Part shown: positions 53,406-62,542 of the stretch, piece after piece | How the letters are laid out: every line of letters begins with the position of its first letter | Position numbering within the stretch: the stretch's first letter is position 1 | Source: Curtobacterium aurantiacum | Lineage (GTDB): Bacteria > Actinomycetota > Actinomycetes > Actinomycetales > Microbacteriaceae | Assembly: GCF_018598555.1 (NCBI RefSeq) | Contig: NZ_JAHEWN010000014.1 | Span: 1-64,000, forward strand | DNA length: 64,000 nucleotides | Reading direction: 5' to 3' | Translations under genes and position numbers: made by a program | Notes under the pieces: model-generated | Database searches by the model: none | What the model was told of the DNA's origin: nothing | Seen by the model: the letters and a program-made list of their open reading frames with translations, nothing else

Positions 53406-53411
53406 TAGGCT
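53406..53411 (+). promoter_or_regulatory. -10 hexamer TAGGCT for a leaderless aminotransferase mRNA
   Basis: TAGGCT is seven bases before the GTG at 53419. A TTGACC lies at 53377-53382, but the 23-base spacing is too long for a standard -35. Confidence 0.55.
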
Positions 53412-53418
53412 GGACCCC

Positions 53419-54684
53419 GTGAGCACCGCAGCCCCAGGCCCCGAGTCCACCGCCCACGTGTCCGTCGACACCCTCGCCACCGCGCCGGCCGATCGTCCGC
53501 GCATCGCGTCCCGCATCGCGGCCATCGCCGAGTCCGCGACGCTCAAGGTCGACGCGAAGGCCAAGGCGCTCAAGGCAGCCGGGCGGCCGGTGATCTCGTT
53601 CGCCGCGGGCGAGCCCGACTTCGCGACCCCGCAGCACGTCGTCGACGCGGCCGTCGCTGCCGCGCAGGACCCGAAGAACCACCGGTACACGCCCGCGACC
53701 GGTCTGCCCGAACTCAAGCAGGCCATCGCCGACAAGACCGCCCGGGTGTCCGGCATCGCGGTCGACCCGTCGCAGGTCATCGTCACGAACGGCGGCAAGC
53801 AGGCGGTCTACCAGGCCTTCCAGACCATCGTCGACGCCGGAGACGAGGTCCTGCTGCCGGCGCCCTACTGGACCACCTACCCCGAGGCGATCCGCCTGGC
53901 CGGTGGCGAGCCGGTCGAGGTCTTCGCCGGCAGCGACCAGGACTACCTGGTGACGGTGGAGCAGCTCGAGGCGGCCCGCACCCCGGCGACCAAGGCCCTG
54001 CTGTTCTGCTCGCCGTCGAACCCCACCGGCGCCGTGTACTCGGCGGAGCAGACCCGGGCCATCGGCGAATGGGCGCTCGAGCACGGCATCTGGGTGATCA
54101 GCGACGAGATCTACCAGGACCTGGTGTACGACGGGGTCCGGTTCACCGGCATCCTGGCCGAGGTCCCCGCCCTGGCCGACACGACGATCCTGGTGAACGG
54201 CGTTGCGAAGACCTACGCGATGACCGGCTGGCGCGTCGGGTGGTTCATCGGTCCGACCGACGCCGTCAAGGCCGCGTCGAACCTGCAGTCACACCTGTCG
54301 TCCAACGTCTCGAACGTGTCGCAGCGCGCCGCGATCGCCGCCCTGACCGGCCCGCAGGAGCCCGTCGCCGCCATGCGAGAGGCCTTCGACCGCCGCCGGA
54401 AGACCATCGTGGACGGCCTCAACGCCATCCCGGGCTTCCGGACGCCGACCCCGCAGGGCGCCTTCTACGTCTACCCGGACGTCACCGCGCTGCTCGGTCG
54501 CGAGTGGGCCGGTTCGACCCCGACGACCACGCTCGAGCTGGCCGACCTGATCCTCGAGCACGCCGAGGTCGCGGTCGTCCCGGGCGAGGCGTTCGGCCCC
54601 TCCGGCTACCTGCGCCTGTCGTACGCGCTGGGCGACGACGACATCGCCGAGGGCGTCGCCCGACTGGCGACGTTCTTCGCGTAG
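53419..54684 (+). CDS. pyridoxal-phosphate aminotransferase, aspartate aminotransferase type
   Basis: The 421-residue class I/II aminotransferase has the substrate loop [11 protein letters not shown] near residue 59, PYWTTYP, the cofactor motif [10 protein letters not shown] near 197 and the PLP lysine in [16 protein letters not shown] near 262. It most resembles subgroup 1-gamma aspartate aminotransferases, which make oxaloacetate/glutamate from aspartate; some related enzymes serve other amino acids or prephenate. The start GTG 53419 has a -10 at seven bases. It is followed by a good terminator. Confidence 0.9.
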   Translation: MSTAAPGPESTAHVSVDTLATAPADRPRIASRIAAIAESATLKVDAKAKALKAAGRPVISFAAGEPDFATPQHVVDAAVAAAQDPKNHRYTPATGLPELKQAIADKTARVSGIAVDPSQVIVTNGGKQAVYQAFQTIVDAGDEVLLPAPYWTTYPEAIRLAGGEPVEVFAGSDQDYLVTVEQLEAARTPATKALLFCSPSNPTGAVYSAEQTRAIGEWALEHGIWVISDEIYQDLVYDGVRFTGILAEVPALADTTILVNGVAKTYAMTGWRVGWFIGPTDAVKAASNLQSHLSSNVSNVSQRAAIAALTGPQEPVAAMREAFDRRRKTIVDGLNAIPGFRTPTPQGAFYVYPDVTALLGREWAGSTPTTTLELADLILEHAEVAVVPGEAFGPSGYLRLSYALGDDDIAEGVARLATFFA

Positions 54685-54702
54685 TCCCTCCGCATCCGCA
54701 GG

Positions 54703-54729
54703 ACGGGCCACCTCATCGAGGTGGCCCGT
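54703..54729 (+). terminator. terminator of the aminotransferase gene
   Basis: A perfect 12-base stem (ACGGGCCACCTC with its complement) has a three-base loop and begins 19 bases after the stop codon. Confidence 0.85.
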
Positions 54730-54786
54730 TCGGCGTTCCGGGAGGCCCGTGGCACGTCGTGCTCGTCCGTCCCGTCGTGTGGACGA

Positions 54787-55815
54787 TCAGCCGAGCAGGT
54801 CGCCCACCACGACGGGTTCCGGGACGAGCGAGACGCCGAAGCGGTTCAGGACGGTCACCTGCACGAACCGTGCGAGCTCGGCCACCTGGGCGGCCGTCGC
54901 CCCACCCCGGTTCGTCAGGGCGAGGGTGTGCTTCGACGAGATCGCCGCGCGGGATCCCGGCACCGCGTACCCGCGGTGCACGCCGGCGTGCTCGATGAGC
55001 CACGCGGCACTGAGCTTGACGTCGTCGCCCGCGGGCCAGCGGGGCGCATCCGTCGGCAGGGTCTCGGCGAACGCCGGCGAGACGATCGGGTTCGTGAAGA
55101 ACGACCCCGCGCTCCAGGTGTCGTGGTCGTCCCCGTCGAGCACCATCCCCTTCGAGCCGCGCAGCCGCAGGACCTCGTCGCGGACGGTCGAGGGCGGCAC
55201 GAGCGCACCGAGGTCGACACCGAGCGAACCGGCGAGCTGCGCGTACCGCACCGGCACGCCCTGCTCCCCCGCGAACCCGAGCCGGAACTCGACCGTCAGC
55301 ACCACCCCGCGGCGACCGTGCTTGAGCGTCGACGTGCGGTAGCCGAGCGCCAGCTCGGCTGCCGGGACCCACGCGCGCTCCCCCGTGGCCGCATCGAGGA
55401 ACTCGACGCGCGTGAGCACGTCGGCGAGTTCGACCCCGTAGGCGCCGATGTTCTGCACCGGGGACGCACCGACCGTGCCCGGGATGCCGCTGAGTGCCTC
55501 CAGGCCGGTCCAACCGTTCGCGACGGTCGTGGCGACGAACGGGTCCCACGGTTCCCCCGCGGCGACGCGGACGGTGACGCCGTCGGCGTCGCGCTCGGCG
55601 TCGACGCCCGTCGTCCGGACCAGCACGACCGTGCCGTCGAAGCCCTGGTCGGCGACCAGCAGGTTGCTGCCGCCGCCGAGGACGAGCCACTCGTGGTCGT
55701 CGAAGGCGTCGAGCGCGTGGGCGACGAGGTCGTCCGTCGTCGTGGCCGTGAGCAGCCGGGAGGCGGCCCCGCCGACGCGCAGCGTCGTCAGGTCGGCCAG
55801 CACCGGCTCGGACAC
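54787..55815 (-). CDS. murB: UDP-N-acetylenolpyruvoylglucosamine reductase
   Basis: The 342-residue FAD enzyme makes UDP-N-acetylmuramate for peptidoglycan. TTLRVGGAA near residue 9 starts the FAD-binding domain; GGSNLLVADQGFDG, IPGTVGASPVQNIGAYG and a C-terminal GYAVPGSRAAISSKHTLALT follow; the latter carries the usual catalytic Ser/Glu region. Length matches. It lies two bases after the MaoC-like gene and is surely co-transcribed. Confidence 0.96.
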   Translation of the reverse strand: MSEPVLADLTTLRVGGAASRLLTATTTDDLVAHALDAFDDHEWLVLGGGSNLLVADQGFDGTVVLVRTTGVDAERDADGVTVRVAAGEPWDPFVATTVANGWTGLEALSGIPGTVGASPVQNIGAYGVELADVLTRVEFLDAATGERAWVPAAELALGYRTSTLKHGRRGVVLTVEFRLGFAGEQGVPVRYAQLAGSLGVDLGALVPPSTVRDEVLRLRGSKGMVLDGDDHDTWSAGSFFTNPIVSPAFAETLPTDAPRWPAGDDVKLSAAWLIEHAGVHRGYAVPGSRAAISSKHTLALTNRGGATAAQVAELARFVQVTVLNRFGVSLVPEPVVVGDLLG

Positions 55816-55817
55816 GG

Positions 55818-56243
55818 TCAGCGGAACACCACCGTGACCTGCGCCTTGCCGAGCACGGTCTGCCCGGCGGCGGTCACGGTGAGGTCGATGCGCTTCGGAC
55901 GGCCGTCCTCGTCGACGGTGCCGACCTTCGCGACGATCCCGACGGTGGCACCCTGCTCCGGGTCGACGACGACCGGACGCGTGAAGCGGACGCCGTAGCC
56001 CGCGACCCAGCCGCTGTCACCGAGCCACTCGGCGACCGGCTGCACGGCGATCCCCATCGTGAGCATGCCGTGGGCGAGGACACCGGGCAGGCCGACCGAC
56101 GCGGCCACGTCGTCGCGGTAGTGGATCGGGTTGAAGTCGCCGGATGCGCCGGCGTACCGGACGAGCGAGTCGCGGGTGACGTGCACGTCACGCTCGGCGA
56201 CGACCGTGCCGACCTCGAGCGCGGTGGCTGGTGCGGCGGTCAT
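55818..56243 (-). CDS. MaoC-type (R)-3-hydroxyacyl dehydratase subunit
   Basis: The 141-residue hot-dog-fold protein is of the MaoC/HadB type. The catalytic hydratase motif is GDFNPIHYRDD, with Asp and His near residues 33-38. Its partner is the upstream gene, which it overlaps by four bases (ATGA). In mycobacteria the analogous HadAB dehydrates acyl intermediates in fatty-acid elongation. The pair next to murB is a common actinobacterial arrangement. Confidence 0.9.
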   Translation of the reverse strand: MTAAPATALEVGTVVAERDVHVTRDSLVRYAGASGDFNPIHYRDDVAASVGLPGVLAHGMLTMGIAVQPVAEWLGDSGWVAGYGVRFTRPVVVDPEQGATVGIVAKVGTVDEDGRPKRIDLTVTAAGQTVLGKAQVTVVFR

Positions 56244-56689
56244 GCGTCGTCTCCTCGGACCACGAGGGTGGAGGTCGCCGTGACGACGTGCTCCCCCGAG
56301 GCGTCGTTCATCGTGCTCTGGGCCGTGACCATCGCGTTGCCACCGAGGGTCTTCACGCTGGTCACCGTCAGCGTCGCGGTGAGCTCGTCACCGGCGACGA
56401 TCGGACGGTCGTAGGTGAACGACTGCTCACCGTGGACGACGCGGGAGAAGTCGATGCCGGCGTCGGGCTCGTTCAGGAGCTGCGCGAGCGTGGCCTCCTG
56501 CACGACGACGGCGAAGGTGGGGGGTGCGACCACGTCGGCGTACCCGGCCGCCCGTGCGGCGTCGGGGTCGTGGTGGACGGGGTTGGTCGCGAACACCGCA
56601 CGCGAGAACTCGCGCACCTTCTCGCGGCCGACCAGGTAGGGCTGGGCCGGCGGGAACGTCCTGCCGACGAGCTCGGGGTTCACTGACAC
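56240..56689 (-). CDS. HadA-type dehydratase partner (FAS1-like MaoC N-terminal domain)
   Basis: The protein of about 149 residues has the hot-dog fold of the HadA/UPF0336 group (VGREKVREFSRAVFATNP near 19, then PPTFAVVVQEATLAQLL). Such subunits have no full hydratase motif and bind the acyl chain for the MaoC partner. Tandem GTGs exist at 56692 and 56689; the second is preferred because TAGACT lies six bases before it, while the first is only three bases away. It begins the hadA-maoC-murB unit. Confidence 0.88.
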   Translation of the reverse strand: MSVNPELVGRTFPPAQPYLVGREKVREFSRAVFATNPVHHDPDAARAAGYADVVAPPTFAVVVQEATLAQLLNEPDAGIDFSRVVHGEQSFTYDRPIVAGDELTATLTVTSVKTLGGNAMVTAQSTMNDASGEHVVTATSTLVVRGDDA

Positions 56690-56695
56690 CACGGC

Positions 56696-56701
56696 AGTCT
56701 A
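56696..56701 (-). promoter_or_regulatory. -10 hexamer TAGACT for a leaderless hadA-maoC-murB mRNA
   Basis: TAGACT lies six bases before the GTG at 56689 and is the same hexamer as at cbs. It fixes which of the two adjacent GTGs is used. Confidence 0.5.
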
Positions 56702-56820
56702 CCGACGCCCGTCCTGGGGCCTGTCGTCCATGAGAACGCATCAGTTAGACTGTCTGATACCGATTCGGGGGAATCGGCGCGTGCCCCGGGGCACGAGTTC
56801 GTTCGGGACGGGGAGAGCCG

Positions 56821-57219
56821 ATGGACACCACGACCGAGTTCGCCGTGCACACGGGCGACCGGTGCACCGCCATGGAGGTCGCTGCCGCAGCGCTGCGCCG
56901 CACGGGACACCACGTCGAGTCGACCGGCGGCACGATGACCGCGACGGCCGGCAGCCGGGTGCTCACCATCCTGCTCGGCGCACTCGTGCAGCCCGCGCGG
57001 GAGTACCGGCGGTACGAACTGTCGACCATCGTGGACGGCGCCACCACCACCATCACGCTGCGGCGGACGGGACACATGACGGCCGTGTCCGGCGGGAGCA
57101 TCGGCGCGAACCGGCGTCGCGCCGCCTGGCGGGACGTCACCGTCTCGATCGAGGACGCCTTCCGCTCGGCCGGCGTGCTGGCGACGCGCACCGACACCGG
57201 GTCGCACCGGACGCACTAG
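56821..57219 (+). CDS. hypothetical protein, 132 residues
   Basis: I do not recognise this small soluble protein. It has no signal peptide or membrane helix. The sequence alternates short strands (HHVESTGGTMTATAGSR, then ELSTIVDGATTTITLRRTG), which suggests an all-beta or alpha-beta domain, and ends in a polar tail. GGGGAG is about eight bases before the ATG. It is followed 68 bases later by an ABC exporter on the same strand, so they may be co-transcribed. Base usage is that of its neighbours, supporting a real gene. Confidence 0.6.
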   Translation: MDTTTEFAVHTGDRCTAMEVAAAALRRTGHHVESTGGTMTATAGSRVLTILLGALVQPAREYRRYELSTIVDGATTTITLRRTGHMTAVSGGSIGANRRRAAWRDVTVSIEDAFRSAGVLATRTDTGSHRTH

Positions 57220-57287
57220 CCCCGCCGCGGCGCCGAGGGAGCGACCGGCCATCTATGTTGGGCGTGGTCCCCATGAAAGGAACCACC

Positions 57288-59213
57288 ATGAGCATGGAGA
57301 GCGCGGCCTGGAGCTCGCTGTACAAGATCTCGACGGCCAAGGACGGCAAGCACGGTTTCTCGCGCGCGTCCCTGCGGCGGATCATGTCCTTCGCGGTGCC
57401 CTACCGGGGCAAGCTGCTGGTGTTCATCACCCTCTCCGTCGTGGGAGCGTTCCTCGCGGTCGCGACACCGGTCCTCGCCGGCCAGGTGGTCGACGTCATC
57501 GTCGCCCGCGGCGAGATCAGCACCATCGTCCGGCTCGCCGTCGTCATCGCCCTCGTGGCCGTGGCCGACGCCGCCGTGTCGCTGACCACCCGCTGGTACT
57601 CGGCGCGGATCGGCGAAGGGGTGATCCTGGACCTCCGCACCGCCGTCTTCGACCACGTGCAGAAGATGCCCGTCGCGTTCTTCACCCGCACCCGGACCGG
57701 TGCGCTCGTGAGCCGCCTCAACAACGACGTGATCGGCGCGCAGCAGGCCTTCAGCGGCACGCTGTCCGGTGTGGTCACGAACCTCGTGGCGCTGATCCTC
57801 ACCCTGGTCGTCATGCTCAGCACCTCGTGGCTCGTGACGGTCCTCGCCGTGGTCATGCTCCCCGTCTTCCTGGTGCCCGCGCGCCGCATGGGCAGCCGAC
57901 TCGCCGCGCTGCGACGCGAGGCCGCCGACCACAACTCCGCGATGAGCACGCAGATGACCGAGCGCTTCTCGGCGCCCGGCGCCACGCTCGTCAAGCTGTT
58001 CGGTCGGCCCGACGAGGAGGCCGAGGAGTTCCGCGTCCGCGCCGCGCGGGTCCGTGACATCGGGGTCCGGACCGCGATGCTGCAGTTCGTCTTCTTCACC
58101 GCCCTCATGCTCGTGTCCGCGCTCGCCCTCGCCCTCGTGTACGGGCTCGGCGGCTTCCTCGCCCTCGCAGGGCAGCTGGACACCGGCGAGGTGGTCACCC
58201 TGGCGCTCCTCCTGACCCGTCTCTACGCGCCGCTGACGAGCCTCGCGAACGCTCGGGTGGAGATCATGAGCGCGGTGGTCAGCTTCGAGCGCGTCTTCGA
58301 GGTGCTGGACCTCGAACCGCTCATCCGGGAGCAGCCCGACGCCGTCACCGTCCCGGACGGCCCGGTGTCCGTCGAGTTCGACGACGTCCGGTTCGCCTAC
58401 CCCTCCGCTGACAAGGTGTCCCTCGCCTCGCTCGAGGAGGTCTCCACGCTGGACACCCGCGGCGGCGAGGAGGTCCTGCACGGCCTGTCCTTCCGGATCG
58501 AGCCGGGCCAGACCGTCGCCCTGGTCGGGACGTCCGGTGCCGGCAAGTCCACGGTGGCGCAGCTCCTCTCCCGCCTCTACGACGTCGACAGCGGTGCCGT
58601 CCGCCTCGCCGGCACGGACGTCCGCGACGTCACCTTCGCCTCGATGCGGCACACCCTCGGGATGGTGACGCAGGACGGCCACCTGTTCCACGAGACCATC
58701 CGCTCCAACCTCCGGTTCGCCCGACCGGAGGCCTCCGAGGACGAAGTGTGGGACGCCGTCCGTCGCGCACGGCTCGAGCCGCTCATCCGGTCCCTCCCCG
58801 ACCAGCTCGACACCATGGTCGGTGAGCGCGGCTACCGGCTGTCCGGGGGCGAACGTCAGCGGATGACCATCGCGAGGCTCCTGCTCGCCCAGCCGCGCGT
58901 CGTCATCCTCGACGAGGCGACGGCGGCACTGGACTCGACGTCCGAGGCCGCCGTGCAGGCCGCGCTCGGCGAGGCGCTCGAGGGACGGACCGCGATGGTG
59001 ATCGCACACCGCCTCTCCACCATCCGCAGCGCGGACATGATCCTCGTGGTCGAGGACGGCTCGATCGTGGAGCGCGGGACGCACGAGGAACTGCTGGCCG
59101 CGGGTGGGCGGTACGAGGAGCTGCACCGGACCCAGTTCGCCGCGCAGAAGAACGTCGCGGCCGACGAGGAGGCACTGAGCGGGCCCGGGTCGCTGCGGAC
59201 CGCGATCGACTGA
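57288..59213 (+). CDS. ABC exporter, fused permease and ATPase (second copy type)
   Basis: The 641-residue half-transporter has six membrane helices in residues about 35-330 and an ATPase with Walker A GTSGAGKST, Q-loop VTQDGHLF, signature LSGGERQR and Walker B VILDEATAALD. It is a homodimeric exporter like the gene at 27028, but the N-terminus is different and the nucleotide domain has an insert (LASLEEVSTLDTRGGEEV) before Walker A. The ATG at 57288 has AAAGGA upstream. The substrate is unknown. Confidence 0.92.
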   Translation: MSMESAAWSSLYKISTAKDGKHGFSRASLRRIMSFAVPYRGKLLVFITLSVVGAFLAVATPVLAGQVVDVIVARGEISTIVRLAVVIALVAVADAAVSLTTRWYSARIGEGVILDLRTAVFDHVQKMPVAFFTRTRTGALVSRLNNDVIGAQQAFSGTLSGVVTNLVALILTLVVMLSTSWLVTVLAVVMLPVFLVPARRMGSRLAALRREAADHNSAMSTQMTERFSAPGATLVKLFGRPDEEAEEFRVRAARVRDIGVRTAMLQFVFFTALMLVSALALALVYGLGGFLALAGQLDTGEVVTLALLLTRLYAPLTSLANARVEIMSAVVSFERVFEVLDLEPLIREQPDAVTVPDGPVSVEFDDVRFAYPSADKVSLASLEEVSTLDTRGGEEVLHGLSFRIEPGQTVALVGTSGAGKSTVAQLLSRLYDVDSGAVRLAGTDVRDVTFASMRHTLGMVTQDGHLFHETIRSNLRFARPEASEDEVWDAVRRARLEPLIRSLPDQLDTMVGERGYRLSGGERQRMTIARLLLAQPRVVILDEATAALDSTSEAAVQAALGEALEGRTAMVIAHRLSTIRSADMILVVEDGSIVERGTHEELLAAGGRYEELHRTQFAAQKNVAADEEALSGPGSLRTAID

Positions 59214-59241
59214 ACGGAACGGGTGCGGAGGACCGGCCGCG

Positions 59242-59281
59242 GCACCGCAGGGGCACCGCAGGGGCACCGCAGGGGCACCGT
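59242..59281. repeat. 11-base tandem repeat
   Basis: GCACCGCAGGG is repeated three times with a fourth partial copy, just after the ABC exporter gene and before the tRNA-Met terminator region. Confidence 0.85.
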
Positions 59282-59294
59282 GCCACGCACAGAG

Positions 59295-59334
59295 AAGGCC
59301 CCCTGACCCAGGAGATCCTGAACGAGAGGGCCTT
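59295..59334 (-). terminator. candidate terminator of the tRNA-Thr/tRNA-Met unit
   Basis: AAGGCCC and GGGCCTT form an outer stem with an inner CAGGA/TCCTG hairpin, six bases after the tRNA-Met 3' end. Confidence 0.5.
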
Positions 59335-59339
59335 GCGTG

Positions 59340-59413
59340 TAGCGAGGGCGGGACTTGAACCCGCGACCCCACGATTATGAGTCGTGTGCTCTAACCAACT
59401 GAGCTACCCCGCC
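59340..59413 (-). tRNA. tRNA-Met (anticodon CAT)
   Basis: The acceptor stem GGCGGGG/CCTCGCT pairs with two G-U pairs. The anticodon arm CGACTCATAATCG gives CAT. The D arm TAGCTCAGTTGGTTAGAGC and normal acceptor pairing suggest the elongator type rather than the initiator. Confidence 0.93.
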
Positions 59414-59446
59414 AGAGATCCGGAAGCGACACGCGCACCGGGTCGG

Positions 59447-59518
59447 AGCCCCGAGTCAGGATTGAACTGACGACCCCCTCCTTACCATGGAGGTGCTCTA
59501 CCACTGAGCTATCGGGGC
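59447..59518 (-). tRNA. tRNA-Thr (anticodon GGT)
   Basis: The acceptor stem GCCCCGA/TCGGGGC is perfect. The anticodon arm CCTCCATGGTAAGGAGG gives GGT. It is 33 bases upstream of tRNA-Met on the same strand, so they are probably one transcript. Confidence 0.95.
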
Positions 59519-59611
59519 GATGTGCCGCGAACGGCACCACACGAGGATAGCAGACCACCGACGCTGCTCCGGAACCGGACGAGACGCCCGGGCGTGCCGC
59601 GTCGCGGACCG

Positions 59612-60754
59612 CTAGTTCGCGTTGGCCTTGAGCCACGCCAGCGGGTCCACCGGGGCCCCGTCGACGTGCACCTCGAGGTGCAGGTGCGGGCCGGTGGAGT
59701 TGCCCGTGCTGCCGACGAGACCGAGGATGTCGCCTGCTTCGACGTGCTGGCCGGTGACGACCTTGAAGGAGTTGTCCTCCATGTGGCCGTAGACGCTGAC
59801 GAACTGCTTGCCGTCGACGTCGTGCTCGACCCAGACGTCGTTGCCGAAGCCGCCGTCGTTCGCCTGCACCTTGATCACGGTGCCGGCGGCGATCACGCCG
59901 ATCGGCGTGCCCTCCCCCGGAGCGAAGTCGATGCCCATGTGGTTCGTCGAGCAGAACGAGCACCCGGCGACCTGGCGTCCGCCGAAGCCCGAGGTGATCG
60001 GGACGCCGGTGAGGAACGGCCACTGGATCGTGCCCGTCGGGTCGTTCGTGAAGGTCGAGGAGTCGACGTTGGCGTACTGCGTCGCGTCGGACACCGTGTA
60101 CTGGTCACGGTCGGTGGAGCTGTCCGCCGCGGACCCGACCTGCATCGACTGGGTGGCACCGTCGGCGGCGGCACGGGCCGCGGTCGAACCGGACTGCGGC
60201 ACCCAGAGCGCCTGCGCCGGCAGCGACGTCGAGACGACGAGACCGGCGGCGAAGAGGAGTGCACCCACCGCGGTCACCCGCGACGCGGCGCGACGGAACG
60301 ACGCACCCTGCTTCGGGGTCCGAGCCGTCGCGGTCACGGGGGTCGGGGTGGAGCGGATGTGGCGGGTCGCACGATCGACCGGGGCCGTCGTGGCCGGGCG
60401 GCTGCTGCGGCGACGGGACGCGGGGACCTGACCGGCGACCCGGCGCGGCTGCGACACCGAGGCGGCGGGAGCGATCGCCTGCACGACGGGCGAGGTGGGT
60501 GCCGGCGGCGTCGCGATGCGGGCGGCCGGGCGCGCGGGCGAGGCCGGTGCCAGGTCGATCGGCGAGACGGGAGCCGCGGGGGTCCCCGGCGTGGCCGCGC
60601 CGATCACGTCGTCGAAGGAGGGCCCCGTCGCGACCGTGCTCCTCGCCGCCGCTCGCTCCGCCTCGATCCGAGCTCGTCGGCTCAGGTGGACGACCGGCGC
60701 GGCGGCGTCGACGGAACCGTCGGTGGGAGCGGGCGAGAGCGGGGTGTGGGGCAT
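59612..60754 (-). CDS. M23-family peptidase (LytM-like)
   Basis: The 380-residue protein has a long cytoplasmic Arg/Ala/Pro-rich region (about 1-150), one membrane segment (VGALLFAAGLVVSTSLPA near 157-175) and a C-terminal M23 zinc peptidase. The zinc ligands are in MGIDFAPGEGTP (His before it, Asp within) and in GPHLHLEVH. Such enzymes cut peptidoglycan crossbridges or activate other hydrolases. The intact ligands predict an active enzyme. It begins with ATG at 60754. Confidence 0.93.
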   Translation of the reverse strand: MPHTPLSPAPTDGSVDAAAPVVHLSRRARIEAERAAARSTVATGPSFDDVIGAATPGTPAAPVSPIDLAPASPARPAARIATPPAPTSPVVQAIAPAASVSQPRRVAGQVPASRRRSSRPATTAPVDRATRHIRSTPTPVTATARTPKQGASFRRAASRVTAVGALLFAAGLVVSTSLPAQALWVPQSGSTAARAAADGATQSMQVGSAADSSTDRDQYTVSDATQYANVDSSTFTNDPTGTIQWPFLTGVPITSGFGGRQVAGCSFCSTNHMGIDFAPGEGTPIGVIAAGTVIKVQANDGGFGNDVWVEHDVDGKQFVSVYGHMEDNSFKVVTGQHVEAGDILGLVGSTGNSTGPHLHLEVHVDGAPVDPLAWLKANAN

Positions 60755-60902
60755 GCGTGCGGTGGCGATCCTGATCGGGGAAGGGCTCGCTCGATGGTAA
60801 CGAGCAGATAACGGGACCTGAGCACGCTAGCAAAGCTCGTCGCACGTCGCCAGTCGTGGTCATGTCCACACCGCACCCCCAGACCTGGGGCCCGGCGAGT
60901 CG

Positions 60903-61733
60903 TCAGGCCTCGATCGCGCCGAGTGCGTCGGCCTCCAACCTGCGGACCAGGGCCTCGAGATCGTCTGCGACCGCCGGGCTCGCGAACAGGTACGACCGGG
61001 TCCCGCCGGCCTCCCAGATGCGGATCGTGGCACCCGCCTCCTGCGCGACGAGGGCGCCGCCGGCCATGTCCCACGGGTTGATCCCGCGCTCGTAGTAGGC
61101 GTCGACGACCCCGGCCCCGACGGCACAGCAGTCCAGCGACGCCGCTCCCCCGCGGCGGATGTCGCGCACCTCGCCGATCAGTCCGGCGAGCACGCCGACC
61201 TGCTCACGCCGACGGTCGGCGGTGTAGCCGAAGCCGGTCGCGACGAGCGTCTCGGCGAGCGATGCGGGCGTGGCGACGGACAGCGGCTGTCCGTCACGGG
61301 TCGCACCTTGCCCGACGGCCGCGCGGAAGACGGTGCCCGTCGCCGGAGCCACGACGACGCCCGCGATCGGCTCCCAGGTCATCGGGTCCGGTGCACCCCG
61401 GACGACGCCGATGCTGACGCCGTACTCGGCACTGCCGTAGAGGTAGTTGACCGTGCCGTCGATCGGGTCGACCACCCAGGTGATGCCCGAGGCACCGGAG
61501 GCGGAGCCGGACTCCTCGCCGTGGAAGGCGTCGTCGGGGCGGGCCTCGGCGATCCGGGCGCGGATGAGCGCCTCGACCTCGCGGTCGGCGGCCGTGACCA
61601 CGTCGACGATGCTGGACTTCCGGTCCGCGACCTCGACCCCCTCGGCGCGGCGCCGTGCGGCCAGTGCCGCCGCGTCACGGGCGATCGACTCGGCGAGGTC
61701 GGCGAACTGGGACGGGGTGAGATCGGGAGCCAT
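60903..61733 (-). CDS. inositol monophosphatase family protein
   Basis: The 276-residue phosphatase has the metal-binding motifs of the family: GEESG near residue 74, WVVDPIDGTVNYLYG near 90 and WDMAGGALVAQEAGA near 220. It dephosphorylates inositol-1-phosphate or related sugar phosphates. Actinobacteria hold several paralogs (SuhB, ImpA, CysQ types), and the exact one is not resolved here. The ATG has GGGAGGA nine bases upstream. Confidence 0.92.
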   Translation of the reverse strand: MAPDLTPSQFADLAESIARDAAALAARRRAEGVEVADRKSSIVDVVTAADREVEALIRARIAEARPDDAFHGEESGSASGASGITWVVDPIDGTVNYLYGSAEYGVSIGVVRGAPDPMTWEPIAGVVVAPATGTVFRAAVGQGATRDGQPLSVATPASLAETLVATGFGYTADRRREQVGVLAGLIGEVRDIRRGGAASLDCCAVGAGVVDAYYERGINPWDMAGGALVAQEAGATIRIWEAGGTRSYLFASPAVADDLEALVRRLEADALGAIEA

Positions 61734-61756
61734 GCACCCATCCTCCCGGAAACACC

Positions 61757-61787
61757 ATCGGCCCCGTCCGCAGTGGACGGGGCCGAT
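61757..61787 (-). terminator. terminator of tRNA-Tyr
   Basis: A perfect 13-base stem (ATCGGCCCCGTCC with its complement) with a five-base loop lies seven bases after the tRNA 3' end and before the phosphatase gene. Confidence 0.8.
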
Positions 61788-61794
61788 CAGGTGG

Positions 61795-61876
61795 TGGCAA
61801 GTGAGGGATTCGAACCCCCGAAGGCTACGCCGGCTGATTTACAGTCAGATCCCTTTGGCCGCTTGGGTAACTTGCC
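61795..61876 (-). tRNA. tRNA-Tyr (anticodon GTA)
   Basis: The acceptor stem GGCAAGT/ACTTGCC, a long variable arm and the anticodon arm CTGACTGTAAATCAG (GTA) define it. At 82 bases it has the class II form of bacterial tRNA-Tyr. Confidence 0.95.
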
Positions 61877-62000
61877 ATGCGCACCCAGCCGGTGTGATCA
61901 CCAACCGAAGGCGCGCACAAGAGCATAGCGGATCCGCAACGGTGCTCGTGACCACCGTGCGCCGATCCACGCGACCGGAACCGCGCCTCCAGTCCGCCGT

Positions 62001-62006
62001 TAGGCT
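62001..62006 (+). promoter_or_regulatory. -10 hexamer TAGGCT for a leaderless YajQ-family mRNA
   Basis: TAGGCT is seven bases before the ATG at 62014, the same hexamer and spacing as at the aminotransferase gene. Confidence 0.55.
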
Positions 62007-62013
62007 GTCCCGC

Positions 62014-62502
62014 ATGGCAGACAGTTCCTTCGACGTGGTCAGCAAGGTCGACAAGATGGAGGCGGAGAACGCCCTCAACCAGGCCGCCAAGGAGATCGAG
62101 CAGCGGTACGACTTCAAGGGTGCCGACGCTTCGATCGCGTTCAGCGGCGAGGACGTCCTGATCAAGGCGAACTCGGAAGAGCGCGCCAAGGCGGTCCTCG
62201 ACGTGCTGCAGAGCAAGGCGATCAAGCGCAACATCAGCCTGAAGAGCCTCGACGCCGGCGACCCGTACCCCTCGGGCAAGGAGTACCGCATCGAGGTGAA
62301 GTTCAAGAACGGCATCGAGCAGGACGTCGCGAAGAAGATCGGCGCCTTCCTGCGCGCGAACGCCCCGAAGTCCGTGAAGAGCCAGATCCAGGGTGATGAA
62401 CTCCGCGTCTCCTCGAAGAGCCGCGACGACCTGCAGAACACGATCCAGCTCCTCAAGGGTGAAGAGTTCGACGTGCCGCTCCAGTACATCAACTTCCGCT
62501 GA
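62014..62502 (+). CDS. YajQ family nucleotide-binding protein
   Basis: The 162-residue protein starts MADSSFDVVSKVDK and keeps the family features ENALNQAAKEIEQRYDFKG and the C-terminal PLQYINFR. YajQ-type proteins (UPF0234) bind nucleotides such as c-di-GMP or GTP in several species, sometimes through a partner regulator. Length is exact for the family. It is upstream of the cardiolipin synthase gene by 40 bases on the same strand. Confidence 0.95.
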   Translation: MADSSFDVVSKVDKMEAENALNQAAKEIEQRYDFKGADASIAFSGEDVLIKANSEERAKAVLDVLQSKAIKRNISLKSLDAGDPYPSGKEYRIEVKFKNGIEQDVAKKIGAFLRANAPKSVKSQIQGDELRVSSKSRDDLQNTIQLLKGEEFDVPLQYINFR

Positions 62503-62542
62503 CCCGCGGCACCCTCCGAACGACACCCGACACCGGCACCCC

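Noticed and set aside
56736-56770. A palindrome-like AGACTGTCT segment before the hypothetical gene at 56821
   Set aside because: The symmetry breaks after four bases on each side and no regulator gene is adjacent.
60755-60902. A riboswitch (for example a c-di-AMP type) before the M23 peptidase gene
   Set aside because: Such elements precede some wall hydrolase genes, but I could not find the conserved core in these 148 bases.
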